Shown piece by piece: positions 21,678 to 33,877 of a stretch of 64,000 nucleotides of DNA. The stretch is from Zychaea mexicana (lineage: Eukaryota > Mucoromycota > Mucoromycetes > Mucorales > Lichtheimiaceae), in contig NW_026516688.1 of the NCBI RefSeq assembly GCF_025766255.1, forward strand, positions 124,001 to 188,000, given 5' to 3'. Positions within the stretch are counted from its first letter, which is position 1; each line of letters begins with the position of its first letter. The translations under genes were made by a program, and so were the position numbers. Below the pieces are notes generated by a model. It worked only from the letters and a program-made list of their open reading frames with translations, was not told the DNA's origin and ran no database searches.

Positions 21678-23328
21678 TCGTCACCACCGTTGCCCTTTTG
21701 TTCTGGACCGACCGTAAGATCGAAAAGGCGCGCAATTGGTTCCAGAAAGCAGTGCAGATTGACCTCGATCAGGGCGACTCGTTTGCATGGTGGTACAAAT
21801 TTGAGCTGCAGCATGGCACGGAAGAACAGCAGGAACTGGTTATTAGACGATGCGTGGCCGCTGAGCCGCACCATGGCGAGCACTGGCAGGCTGTCGCAAA
21901 GGATATGGCAAACGTAGGTAAAAAGACGGCCGATCTTTTGAAGATGTGTGCTGCTGATTTGGAACCCATCAAGTAAATCAACGATTGTCCTTTTATACTT
22001 TTCTCGCTTTCACTCGTTCATCCCACTTTATTGTATATATTTCCTCACCCAGATTAGTAAAAGAGAGCGTCATTTTTAAAATGAGATTTGGCAGACTTGA
22101 TAATCACATAATACGACATTCATGAACTCGTCGCTTTTTGGCATCTTCATGGCTATGCTTGATAATCATTAAGTACTCAGAGGGGACTGTTGTGCTATAA
22201 TAAACAAGGTCGATGGAGTGTCTGTGAATTCGTATCCGTTCTAAGAATCAAATCGAATACTAATCCTTATGCCAGGAGATACAGTGGGACCCAACCTTGA
22301 TCGCAGCCAGAATTCGAGGGAAAATAATAGAGAGGTGCCGCCATTCAATCCTAGAACATTGCCATCATGCTTCTAAATATTATTTTTCTTAATTTCATCT
22401 ACTACTTTGATTTAGGAAAGAGATACAAGTAATGATAGTATTAAACAATGAATTCTCATGCCAGGAAAATAGCTGATAGAGCCAATATATGAGTTTTAAC
22501 AACTTTAAAGTTCAGATAGCCGATATCACTAGCTATCATGCTGTTCAAGTTCGACAGAAATTCCCCACTTTGTCCAGAACATTTTATAATAGCTTGAATG
22601 TAAAATACAGTAAATGAGGCTTATAAGTTTTTAGCGGATGGTTGCTACAGGGGTGAGAGAAGTATAACATTTCTCATACAAATAGACGAGTATGATAACA
22701 TACTATGATGTCTTGAACATTCTTTACGCACTTTCTTCACTGTCTACTTTCGCAAAAAAATAAAAGATGGGGCTTGTGGATTATATGATTACTCAAATAT
22801 ATATGACAAGCGCCGATAACTTTGTAGTAATAGCCCTCTGTACATCTACTGACCCTAAACAAGGATCATTGACTCAGCTGAAAATATTGAGCCGAAATTG
22901 AATATCCATGTCCATGTGCAACCTGCTCTATTGTAGTAGAAACAACCTACATGGTTTGAGAATGGCTGTGCAGTAGCAAAGATGAGTTACCAAGCTCTGA
23001 ATATGTTGCGGGCCACGGTGTTGCTTGTGAGTAGAACAATGTGTTCGATAAAGGTGTAGCTTGTGGACTACATGTCGGTACTTAACAACAACAATTTACT
23101 AAATCTAACTAATGTGATTATGCAAGCCTTAATCACGTGTAGTGTAAGATTGATATATCGCACAGATGGAGAGATCACGGTGATAGCTGATGTCAGTAAG
23201 TAGAAAGAGAAATAAAAAAGCAACAATCACTGTTAAGACAGCTGTAGTAATTCAACTAGCATCACGTTGCATGTGATTGTAAGCCGAGTTTCTCCTACTT
23301 TAACCGAAGATCATTCTTTATACTACTA
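21678..23328 (+). repeat. segmental duplication, copy B
   Basis: Second copy of 15468-17117, same orientation, 6.21 kb downstream, nearly identical. It begins with the PRP6 3' fragment and ends at TACTACTA, after which the sequence (TTATAGAACTCG) is unrelated to copy A. The two copies flank the hydrolase pair. Confidence 0.95.
21680..21976 (+). pseudogene. PRP6 3' fragment
   Basis: The last 98 codons of PRP6 plus stop, from [20 protein letters not shown] to ADLEPIK. The frame is intact and differs from the parent by one silent base only. There is no start codon of its own, no PRP1 domain and only the final HAT repeats. It cannot make a functional Prp6. A stop-free frame extends 30 bases upstream into unrelated sequence. 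Confidence 0.92.
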
Positions 23329-25016
23329 TTATAGAACTCGTGGATGGTTTTATTGAGTGGAAATTGTATGCAGTACTAATTATGTGACATACAGGATACT
23401 GTTGATTCGGTAAAAGCTCAAGTTGTCTGATAGTTTTCACGATAACAACGTTTGCTTTGGAATGACTAAAGTAGTGCCATGCAATTACTGCTGTTGAACA
23501 TGGTTTTCTCCTATGCATTGCGAGAATAACAATAATCAAAAATGGATGCTTTATCAAATGCTTGCTAAGCTTACTGGTATTCAGAACGAGTACTACGTGT
23601 ATTTAGCCCTTTAAGCAGTAGTTCCCAATACGCGGGCAACAACGACAGCGTTGCACTTGACATGCAGAACTATGACGATATCGTTGTTGTGCAAACTATG
23701 TAGGTCCATTAGTGACGTATCACAATATCAAATGAACGACGGTTATTATGACATTGATGTTCACACAGAAGATAGCATCTTATCAGGGTCTTTGATAGCG
23801 AGGATACCATATGAAAAAAAAAAAAAAAAAACAGAATAGATCCCTCACATCGTTGTTATCAAACGTTTTATTTACACGGTTACTGAATCAAAAGCATGAA
23901 ACATCTTATACTAAGTTTGTGTTAGCAACCTTAAATATTGTTTCGATGCGTCTGAACAGGAGAGTAATGTACCATATAAGGTTATTTTTGCAATTTTGGA
24001 ACTGTTCAGCTGATCAAGAGTGGCTAAAACGGCTGCTTATGCATACCACACACAACCCCTGAAACCTTGTGACGAGCAACAAGCTTGTCGTGCGGGTGCA
24101 TGCATCTTTGTTATCATTACATCACACCCAAAGTGCCCCGTTTCCAAATTTGAACATGGAAATTGGAAAAGTAAACAAAGATCAAGTAAAAAATTTCCTT
24201 TTATAGAAGGGGGCTAGAGAGGACGTAACTGGGTACGGAGGAAGAGTTTCATCTTATTTAACGCCCTCAACCGTTGCAACGAATACAAAAAAACGATAGC
24301 TGGTGACGATGCTGGACCGTACAGCCAAGCCAACAATGATATTGAACAGCTTCACTACTTTACATTCTATCTAAGACAAACTTGTGCCGACTTACATTAC
24401 TTATCTAGCGAAGAAACGCTTCATCAGTTTTCATGGTTTAGATTATGGAGCCATTATCCGGTATAATGGAAACCAGCTTACCATGATATCTGACTGAGTA
24501 GAGACAGTGCATCCTATTATACAGAGTGTTAATTAATATGTGTTCGTACGTTATCTAATTTGCTATCAATCAAAAGCTTACGTTTTTTGTTAATAAAAAA
24601 TGCTCTATATATGAGATATTAAAAGAATTGGTAGAAGATAAGCAAAAAAGATCATTTGAAAGAAAACGCAGACTATAAACTCACATTATGACACGACGAA
24701 TAAACGTCAATATGAACCAAGGTATATTCAGTGCTTAAATCAAAAAAAAACATTGATTTGAAAGTCATAGTTGGTAGTTTTTCAACTAACATGATGCTTG
24801 AATTATAATACGTGCATTTGCACTTTGAAAATTTTGACGCGTGTTCTGGGAAAGTAATCCACGACGCTCGTTGAAAATCTGTGCCTTTTTTACATAACCC
24901 TATTCCGACGTACATCCTCGAAAACCTACAATGTTATCCAAATTCCCCTCAAATAAAAGCAAAAGCAACCTCGTCGCAAAGGCGCTCGTCCAGCTACTTG
25001 AAGCTGTGGTGTAGCT
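23329..25016. other. intergenic
   Basis: AT-rich DNA in which I see no supported gene. An A-run (about 23814-23831) lies inside a short open frame. Open frames at 23318-23557, 24020-24217 and 24673-24915 have no recognisable content. Confidence 0.4.
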
Positions 25017-27070
25017 TTGAAATATAGCTCAAACACGGATGCCCATCTCAGAAGCGCAAGACATCAGCGATGGCTACAACAAAACCAACTCAATGCTGTT
25101 CCGCAAGAGTCAACTTCCATGGAACTAGATTCTGCCCAGCAGTCTGAGCAGCCTCTTTGCGACGACCAATGCGACTATGACTTTGAAGACGATGATGACG
25201 ACCGAGAGTCTGATTTTCGTAATGAATATGGTGTCGACGGATCTGACAACGTAGCGTCAGATGTCGAGTTGGATACCCTCGCTGTCAGAGTTACTGTGCA
25301 TACAAAAGTACTGATGAGTTATTTTTTTACATGCAGGCTGCTGAAGATTCGGAGCAATCCATTGACGACAGTGTGTTTGACGAAACTGTCGACATGGGCA
25401 ACATACTGGCCAACCAGACGACCATTAACTTGTCTGCCATGACGGAGAGCAATCGAAACGATTTCTTTCCGTACCGTAACGAGCTTGACTTTCTTCTTCG
25501 AGCGTATTTTGACGCTGACGATCGGCTAAATGTCTCTGGAGATGAAGAAGCGTACGCTCGAACTAGTTGCCGATGGCATCGAATTGGCCAAAACGAACGA
25601 GCATTTGACGGTCCCCGTCAAAGTATTGGGCTATGTGGCATACGGAAACCAGAGAGCCAAAGATAGAGATGACACATGTGCAGAAAACGAAAGAGTCGAC
25701 TAGAAGGAATGCCCTTGGTCAAAATGAGAAGGTCGAGGGAGGAAGTCACTCTTTCTCTTTATAAGCCATCCGAGCTTATCAAGCATATGGTGGCTAACCC
25801 GAAGATGTCATCTCGGCTAAGCGCTCTACCGGACTACACTGAGGGCCAGCGCATTTCCTTGACGCAAGGAGACAAATGGAAGAACTGCTCATTATTCCAG
25901 CATCCAATGATCAGCTCTAATAATCAAAACATATGGGTTGGTGATTTCATGATGCTCCGTCCTTGAGCTAACATGAGTAGCTCTCCTCTCCTCGTCAAGA
26001 TCGTGTCTTTCTACACTATGAATGGGGTTACAATGGCGAATGCCTGGATTGCCGAAACCACGTCTTTTACAGCCATGAGAAGTAATGCTATCGTTCTCTT
26101 GTGCGCTATGCATGGTGCGCCGTTGATCCGATCCATTGCCATCGGTGACTGTATTCTCTCTGATGAGAACAACACCTTTCAGCATTTTCCACATTTTCGC
26201 GCACAGTATAACAACTATGGCATGCTGGTATGCGATGCTAATACATACCCAGTCGACGATGACGCTGGTGTCTTTGGTATCCGTAGTCGAGTGCAGGAAC
26301 GCACACAAGCACTTGGCAAAACCATTGAAGGTGTACGTGTGGTGCCGCTCAATTTTTTTTTTACCGACGACACCAGTGGAAATCGCTCCAAAAAGTGGAA
26401 CAAATTAGAGAGTTGGTCGCTGGGTTGCGGCTGCCTTTTCTTTGGACGAACGCAACCAACGAGAGAACACGTTTTTGGTTTGCGTGCATAACCGCTTGTC
26501 AGCAACAGAGATGATGGAATACATTGCTGGAGACTTACGGGGAACTTGAAAAGAGTGTCGTCATGCACGACTGCTCTGTTTTAGGCTCGAACAAGGACGT
26601 GTTGTTGGTGATCGCGCCAGTCAACTTGATCATAGCCGACAACAAAGAGCACGCTAACATCGCATGCCATAAAGGAGGTGTGCAATCCCACTCGAACTGC
26701 CGCAAATGGTATCACCCGAAACCTGGCTTGCTTGGTGGTTCTGCTGCCATCGACCATCGTGCCACTGATCTTGGTTGTTCTCGATTTGTATCGCGTGGAT
26801 CTCGATTATGCTGACGACAGTATCGCATACGGTTCCTACGAAGAGTTCATCTTGCAATCAGTGTACTGCAATGCCCGTAAAGATCCAATCGGCAGTCCCA
26901 ATTGCTAGCGTGATCCACAAGCATCGCAGCTCACCCGCCATCCTGATGATCTTCATGTACACGAAGTCGTTGATGTGCAAACTCATTGCATGGTGAACAG
27001 TTTGAAGATCATCAACATCTCCAAGTTCGGTGCCTTGTGGTATCTTCTATACCTGCCAGCCCACCGATAA
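25017..27070 (+). pseudogene. CACTA/TNP2-like transposase, decayed
   Basis: Blocks of a large transposase-like protein lie in order but in different frames. About 25017-25300 has an acidic region (DFEDDDDDRESDF) after a zinc-finger-like start (NTDAHLRSARHQRW). 25430-25560 reads NDFFPYRNELDFLLRAYFDA. 25760-25960 reads PSELIKHMVANPKMSSRLSA, YTEGQRISLTQGDKWKN and WVGDFMML. 26330-26430 reads VVPLNFFFTDDTSGNRSKKW, 26580-26720 reads VIAPVNLIIADNKEHANIAC then HKGG and CRKWYHP, and 26995-27060 reads LKIINISKFGALWYLLYLP. The order resembles the TNP2/EnSpm-type transposase proteins that are repeated in mucoralean genomes. Several frameshifts and stops break it. The family assignment comes from remembered resemblance, not a search. 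Confidence 0.65.
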
Positions 27071-27830
27071 GTAAGGTTTTTCGTACCTTCTCTTGCTTTT
27101 CTATACTATCATTTATTTTTTTTATTCACACTTTTCTTTTCCTGTCCTTCTCTTGCTTACATTTTATAGGTAATACCTCTTTAAATGTTTTGCGTCTTTT
27201 ATCTCTTTCTTCACCGATACTTTCTACATATGTTCCTTATGTTCCGTATGCTTCCTACGATCCTTATAGTACTCTATCCCTATGCCAACAATTTGTAATG
27301 TGATTTTTTTCATGGGGAAAGAGTCGGATCAGAAAGCACAGCTGGATATGGAAATTTGCAAAAGGTGGGGGGGGGAGTTTTGTCACAGCAAGATGCCAAG
27401 GGTGTTCCCCCCCCCCCCACACACACACACACGCTGGTTCCCACACCCGTGTGCCTCGAATATTCTCCTGGCACTTTGCTTAGAAGCAAACAAAACTGCA
27501 GCTTTAGCCAATCACTTGTAAGTTTGAGCGTAGCATTTTCCTTTTTTATGAATTTGCACCTTTGGGTGTGATTTTATCACTTCTCCAACGCTGATTTTCC
27601 GCTTCTATCCCCTTATTTCTGCCCCTGTTCTGTGTTCCTAACTTTTCACCATCATAAAAAATAGCCCTCCAAGTGTGTTTTTTTCTGTGCTCGATTAATA
27701 TACGCCTTGGAAATTTATTATGATAATCGTATTGATTATAGCTGTGACAACGAGGATGAGGATGATGATGATGTTGGTGTTGGTGATGGTGATGGTGAGA
27801 CAAAAATGGAAGAATGGATCTTTCATATAT
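27071..27830. repeat. low-complexity intergenic tract
   Basis: Pyrimidine-rich DNA (27075-27240), a G-run (27366-27374), a C-run joined to (CA)n (27408-27432) and (GATGGT)n-like repeats (27755-27797). No gene is supported. The 3' UTR of the phosphatase lies at its right edge. Confidence 0.6.
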
Positions 27831-28662
27831 TCAATGGATCGTCACGACTTCTGGTTCCTGTTGTTTCTTGTTTCCGAATCTAAACATCTTGCCCAAGGAG
27901 CTCTTGAAGGAAACGCTCGAGGATGATTTTTGTCTCAAGGAACGCTTGTATTGGTCCTATTATCATTCATGCGTTAGACGGATCCTGCATGGTTCTTTAT
28001 ATTAAAAAAAGGAATAGAAAAAAACGGCAAGATGATGACTTACCAAGTACGCAATCTGCGGCTTGTTGAATGCACCCCTGCGCTTTCTCCTCACAAATTC
28101 GACAGCATCCAAAGGCTCCATGCCGAGCTCGATAAGAGCAATGGCAACCAAGACGGGGGCACGTCCGAGGCCTGCTACACAATGCACTGCAATAGTGACG
28201 GGATTTTCTTCGCTGGCCTTACGTTCCTGTGTATCGACGAGTTGAAGCCAATCACGTACAATCGTTGCAGGTGGCTATATGAGTGGGGGGGGGATAAGAT
28301 GGTGGTTTAAGGTTAGAGATATATACTTTTTGTGTTACAGCATAATCAGGGATGGAAAAACCGTCTGCCCCTCCTTCTGTTTTCGCAATCCAAGTAACAC
28401 AGAAACTTACCACACCACCGTCTTTGAACGGCATGTCCAGGACTTGAATACCTTCCTCAGCAAGTCGGGCTGCATTGTATGTTTGCTGGCAGCACCGAGC
28501 GACGTGGGTGACATTGTAGCGTTTGAATTCATCGACGTAGTAAGAGAGCGTCGATTCGGTTGGACAATCCAAGATGAGGAACCGGAGTGCGGATCCAGGT
28601 GTTTCAATTAATGAGAGCATGCGACCCAGGGGAGAATCCGAGCGAAGGTATGAGCTGACCAT
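27831..28662 (-). CDS. PRL-type (PTP4A-like) dual-specificity tyrosine phosphatase
   Basis: Phosphatase of regenerating liver (PRL/PTP4A) class; animal members bind CNNM magnesium transporters and act at membranes. Three exons (28411-28662, 28044-28274, 27831-27956) join in phase to 202 residues. Seen: [46 protein letters not shown] (general-acid Asp), IVRDWLQLV, the P-loop [19 protein letters not shown] (catalytic Cys, Arg and the Ala-rich PRL variant loop), and [15 protein letters not shown]. All match PRL order and spacing. The last exon is strongly basic and serine-rich ([25 protein letters not shown]) and ends EVVTIH. There is no C-terminal CAAX box, although animal PRLs are farnesylated there. 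The N-terminus has about 25 extra residues. Confidence 0.88.
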
Positions 28663-30129
28663 GGTATTTCTTTGGTGCGGGGTTGTGTAATGAGGATGGA
28701 AAGTTGATATTTAAAGCAAAAATGATATATAGGAACCGTTTGGTGGTGTTATTCGAGTGAGTAGTAGAGAAAAAAAAAAAAGAGAGAAATTAAGAGAGGG
28801 AAGCAGGAAGGGGAGATGGGATTCGGAAATCAACCAAAAAATATAAGAGTGGAATTAACAAAAAGTTGATGAGAGCGATGCAATGCGAGAATTAGCCCCC
28901 TTCGGAAGTATCAGATGGATATTGTGCGACGCAGAAAGTAATGGCAAACGACACTCTGCCACCGTGAGTAACTCCTTTGGAAAACAAGTGGGAAGGAATT
29001 AGAAAGGTAGAAGAAAAATGCATAAGTTGCAAGAAAAGAGAAAGAATTAGAAAGGTTCGATCGACTTTGTCCACTTGTTATAAAGGGGAGAAAGAGAAGA
29101 AGAAGACCTAGCAAGGGAAGGAAAAGCAAGCGGGAATGGTGGAAAAGAAAAATATTTTCGGCAGCGGAGTTCAAACGATTTGCATTTATATATATATAAC
29201 AGTGGAAGCCTGGTGTATGTATGTATCATCATACATCATGGAGAAATCATGCACATCATTATCAACCATCATCTAGTGTGTGCTGTGGAGTTATTCTTAG
29301 ATCAATAGCTGCTTTGTACGTACACGCCTTATCAGCACACCCCTCGCTCCTTCCTTCCTTCCTTCCTTCCTCGAGGTTGCGGACGTCACACACACGTAGA
29401 CGGACACCAATAGGTGCATAATAACACACATTTTGTCCTCCAGCCCACCACGTGTACTACTAATATAGACCCTTTAATTGTCTTTCTCTTCAGCAGAGAG
29501 AAAGAGGCAATACTGCGCAATTGGAAATCTCCTGCTACTCAAATTTGCAGAAAACGTTTGGTCGTCGCCAGAAGCTTCTCAAAATACCCCGCATATGGGG
29601 AATAACGCCGGTGGTGCTTCGATGAGTGAACTGAAGTTTAACGAAGCATGGAGCTGTGTAGTGATGAGTGCCACTTTCAAAATATGCTTCGTGACACAAA
29701 CGCACCGTTTCTTTGAAAACGTCACCATATACACCCATCGCTGATTGTAACAGCAGTGAGCTTCCTCCTTCGCTTCTGTAGTCCTTTAGTAGCAAAACCA
29801 ACAACTCCTCTCATGCTATTATCCATCATGTGGTTATTTTCTTCGCAGTCAAGGATCAGTAGTTAGTAATACAATGTATTATGGTCTTTTCCTAACATTA
29901 AGCTTATGCACCAGTCTAGCATTACGTGTCTCCCTCCGATATACATGCGCGTCCAACTACAAATCCTCTTTTAATTCTTTGCCGTCTTCCAATTTCCTTT
30001 ACACATCAGGCTCATTCTTCTACTGTGTTGCTTTACAGGACTATCTAAAGAGGTTGCTAAAAGATTGGGAAAGAAACCACCGAGAATGCTGTGGTGGAGG
30101 CTCTTGCAGCGATTCGAGTACTCGTCGCT
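28663..30129. other. intergenic, phosphatase upstream region
   Basis: Immediately upstream of the phosphatase is a long purine-rich (on the plus strand) leader/promoter with an A-run (28768-28780) and GAGA-type repeats. A (CTTC)n/(TTCC)n microsatellite lies at about 29348-29372. Short open frames on both strands have no recognisable content. Confidence 0.4.
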
Positions 30130-30540
30130 GATGTATTCGCCGGGTAGATAGTTATTATCTTCAGTGAAGCCGCAGCAAATGTTGATGAGAGCCAACGAGC
30201 CCACCCTTGATGTTGTAGAATTCGTAGATACCCGTTCTTGTTGATGGCGGGGATGAGGTCGCTAGCGCAGAAACCAATGATGGTATCGACGACCTTTTTC
30301 CTTTGTCCATAAGACGACAAAGCACTTTACCCTTGGTATTAGAACGGGCATTGGAGCCTTCTAGAATACGGGCTCGCCCATCGTCATCGTTTAGAATCTA
30401 TATGACACTGTGTGGTGTGGCTTGCCAAGAATCATCTTTGTTGATATTTAGTGGTTGAAACCCTCTAGTATTTATCGACAACGCGCCTGCGTCCGCAAGA
30501 GATGATCCAAACTGTGTGAAGGTGTCATCATCGTTCATGT
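30130..30540 (-). pseudogene. possible decayed coding segment, unrecognised
   Basis: On the minus strand, ATG at 30538 opens MNDDDTFTQFGSSLADAG, then FQPLNINKDDSWQATP and a stop. The following stretch, also open, reads ILNDDDGRARILEGSNARSN then TKGKVLCRLMDKGK, and another frame reads GFCASDLIPAINKNGY. The polar, low-bias composition looks like former protein, but stops and frame changes break it. An intron at the first stop (TATAG acceptor) is possible. No family is recognised. Confidence 0.35.
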
Positions 30541-31667
30541 TGGATATGTGGAGAATGTATAGAAAAGTAAAAATGGCTCATCCTTCAAACGTGAACCTGA
30601 GCCTTGTTCATGTGAGACGCGAAGAAATCGACAGTTCCGTTTCTTGAATACCCGATTCGTACTTGTCTGTCCCTCCCGTCCTCTCTCTCATGGGTGTCCC
30701 TCTCTAACAGGCATCACCAATATGATCGACAATCCGGCGGAGCGGACGGATTAGGGCAAAAGCCGATAGCTTCGGTATGAGGCTCGCTTTTCTTTTTATC
30801 TTCCATGCAGGAATGATCGACACCCCCCCCCTTTGCAAACCCATGCGCTAGTTTGACAGGCAAAGACAAATGAAAATAATGGTCTCGACTCTAAATTCAG
30901 AAGGGAAAAGGACGTGTGTGCGCACTTTGTGATGTCGCGTATATGCACATATCGATGGTCCGACCGCTATATATATCACACACGTCCACTCTGCTTTTGA
31001 GAAAGTCCCAGTATAAATAGCTACATATAACTCAGAGCTAATATACTTCTTACTGCTATGTACAGCCTTGCGAAGGTGCTTTTTAGTGTCGTATTTCCTC
31101 TATTTTTTTTGGCTTTTCCTTTTGAGTGCTGTACCCGATTCACCGGGCACATTTGGACAAGTGTCAGATAACCGGAAACTCTATATTTTCTCACCAGCCT
31201 TAACGTCCAAGACGAGTTTAACGGCTTGGACTGTTGCATGGATGGGTGACACGCTAAATCAGGTATATTCTTGACCACGGGCGCTTCATCAATACCTGTA
31301 AAAGACACGCTGATTATTCTTTCTGTGTGTATGCTTTGAAACTAATTGAGTAACGTAGGTCGATCAGTCCCCTTCCCCCTGTGTGTATATGTGTGTGTGT
31401 GTGTTGTGGCTGGCAAGTGCATTTAGGTCACACAACAAGGCTGGAATAAGTAACACGGGCTTTGTGATATAATTAGATGAAGGGCCACGTGTAACATACC
31501 TGCATGCTGCAAGAAATGCGCGAACCGATGTATGCAGATTAAGATTAGAAGAGGTGCATGTAGCAGTAGTAGTAACGTCACCTGCTGTTGTTTTTTGTAA
31601 AGACACGATTACTTTATTATTTAGTTACTAAAGAGAGGAGACATGCCATCTTCATCTCATTTTTCTT
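30541..31667. other. intergenic and ArfGAP 3' region
   Basis: I see no supported gene. It includes a C-run (30822-30831), a (GT)n tract (31378-31405) and the 3' UTR side of the ArfGAP gene. Confidence 0.4.
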
Positions 31668-33877
31668 TTAGAAAAAGTTGGCTGCAGTGGTACCATTCGT
31701 AGCAGCCCATGGATTAGCAGCAGGAGCAGGATTCGTGTTGGCCATTGGAGAAAAGCCATTGTTCATTGGCACAAAGCCAGTGGGCTGACTAGGCACGCCA
31801 GCATTTGCAAAAGGTGAGGATGATAATGACGATGATGATGGTACCATGGTGTGTTGTTGTTGTTGTTGTTGCTGTTGGAAGGGTATTTGTAATGACGACG
31901 AAGAAGATGCCATGGCAGTAGCAAAGGGAGAGGATGACTGTTGCTGTTGAGACAAGGTAGGGAATTCAGGGGCAGTGAATGATCGTTGTGGAAGTGCAAA
32001 TGGCGAAGGTGCGTTTGGTACAGCTGGCGAAGAGGACATCTGCGAGAATGGATTAGAGGAGCTGTTGCTGGTGTTGCCAGTGAGCATGGGACTCAGGTTG
32101 GGCGATGACTGATAACCGGTCAACTGAGGATGTTGTTGTTGTTGTTGTTGTTGTTGAAGCGATCCAGCGTTGAAGCCAAGGTTCTGATTCGTTGTCATTC
32201 CGGTTGCAAAGGGTCCTTGCATGGCTATCAAAGAAGATCCCTTTTTGTGTTACCTACAGCCACTCATCCAACTTTTTTGGGATTTCCCCTGGTTTTATTA
32301 CTTACGAGCTGAAGGAACTGGTGCTGCCATGGACGCATTGTTGTTGATGAAACCAAATGGATTTGTTGCTGTGCTTGTGGCAAAATAAGATGGCTGTTGC
32401 TGTTGTTGTTGCATGGGAGTTGCTGCCGGTTGATGGAAAGGGTTGCTAGCTGTGGCAGCAGGCTTATTACTACTACCGTCATCCAAAAGATTCAAAAGAT
32501 CCGCTGTCTTCAATCCAGACAAGGTATGGTTCTGTCTTTCGCTCGAGTTTTGAGCCCGGCCGGCAGGCTCATTCTGCTGATTCGATGTAGTGCTACTAAA
32601 TGCGGACAATGGTTCTGGTTTCGTAGTAGCCACGCTGTTGTCTTGTGCTGCTGGTTTTCGTGCATTCTGAAGAATCCCAACAGCGACTTCCAGGTTACCG
32701 CCGGATCGTCGCAAGGCGTCGCGGTTCTCTGGAATATCCGAATACCCCATTTCACTGAGCCGTTGCATCTTTTGTTCGTTCGTCAAGAACACAGGCTTGG
32801 CGGGTGACTGGGGTGCACCGGGCAATCGAGACAAGATATCCACTGCTGCGTCGATGCGGCCCTGTGTGTGTTTTAAAACTTGACGGTTGCGTTGGTCGTC
32901 CTTAAAGCCCATCTCACACAGACGTGCCATTTCGGTAGGATATTCCTCGGTCGTCGAGACAAGAACAGGCACAGATGAGGAGCGTTTAGGAAAGTTGCTG
33001 TTGCTTTGTGGGGCTTGCAAATTTGCATTGTGGGTCGATGGTGCTGTCGGCCGGGGTGGCTGGTAATTATAATAAAGTTTATACATCAGTGGGTATTTTT
33101 AGTATTAATTGATAGATAGATAGATCCCTCCCTCCCTCCCCCCCCCACATGAAACAAGGGACACTACTCTCTACCTTGGGAGGTTCGGCCATGAATGCAC
33201 GCTTTTCCCATTTGTTGCGTACATATCGCTCCATGACACTAAAGTAAATCGATTGATGATGAATAACCTCAGCCCTGTATCCCATCGACTACCCCATCGA
33301 GGGAGGAAGCTTACCGGTCGCCATCATCATCAGCGAGCGGCAATGGATGTCTGTCGGGATGTGGATTGATTTTACTGTTCACGTTGTCGTTGCCACCTGC
33401 CTTTCTAATCATCTGTTTCAAACCCGCGCGAACCAAGCCCAGTACCCCCAAAGCAAATAAAGTGAGTTTTCTCCTTCGTATGTTCAACAAGTATATTGCA
33501 TCGCCCTCTCCTTGGGAGGAAAAGTACTTACATCTATTTGTTCAGGTGTCCATTGGTCCATTGTTACCGACTTTACTCGAGAAATGTGCGTTCCCATCTT
33601 GCGATGGAGACCTGCACAACGAATACACAAAAAGATGCCAAGCGAGTACGATGCCCATCGAGGATCTATCAAAGTTTACAATATCATCATTAGTGTTTGA
33701 GGACAACAACAACCCGGGATTTTAGATTATTTCGGGGGATGCAAGATGAGAGAAAGAGAGTTATTCTTTACTCTTTGATGGACAATCAGCACACCGGTCG
33801 TTGCCTGGTAACTTTAAGAGCTCCAAAAGCATGCGCTCATGGCGCTCTTGGGTTGCCTTTGTCTGCCTCCCTGACAT
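31668..33877 (-). CDS. ArfGAP with two UBA domains and Q-rich tail (Gts1-like)
   Basis: GTPase-activating protein for Arf in vesicle traffic/endocytosis. ATG at 33877 ([20 protein letters not shown]) starts the ArfGAP zinc finger: CADCPSK, joined across an intron to [20 protein letters not shown] and [14 protein letters not shown]. This is CX2CX16CX2C with the catalytic Arg in IRCAGLHR. Small exons then give [15 protein letters not shown] and [14 protein letters not shown]. The large exon (about 32307-33060) carries two UBA domains ([20 protein letters not shown] and [20 protein letters not shown]). The last exon (31668 to about 32228) is Gln/Ser-rich with polyQ runs. NPF motifs (NPFHQ, NPFGF, NPFSQ) suggest EH-domain partners. 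Yeast Gts1 has the same ArfGAP-UBA-Q-rich order but, as I recall, one UBA. The minus-strand ATG was chosen because it gives a full-length zinc finger. Confidence 0.9.

Noticed and set aside
27408..27432. C-run plus (CA)n as a possible telomeric or CRISPR-like repeat
   Set aside because: Simple microsatellite without spacers or telomere-type units; CRISPR is not expected in a fungal genome.
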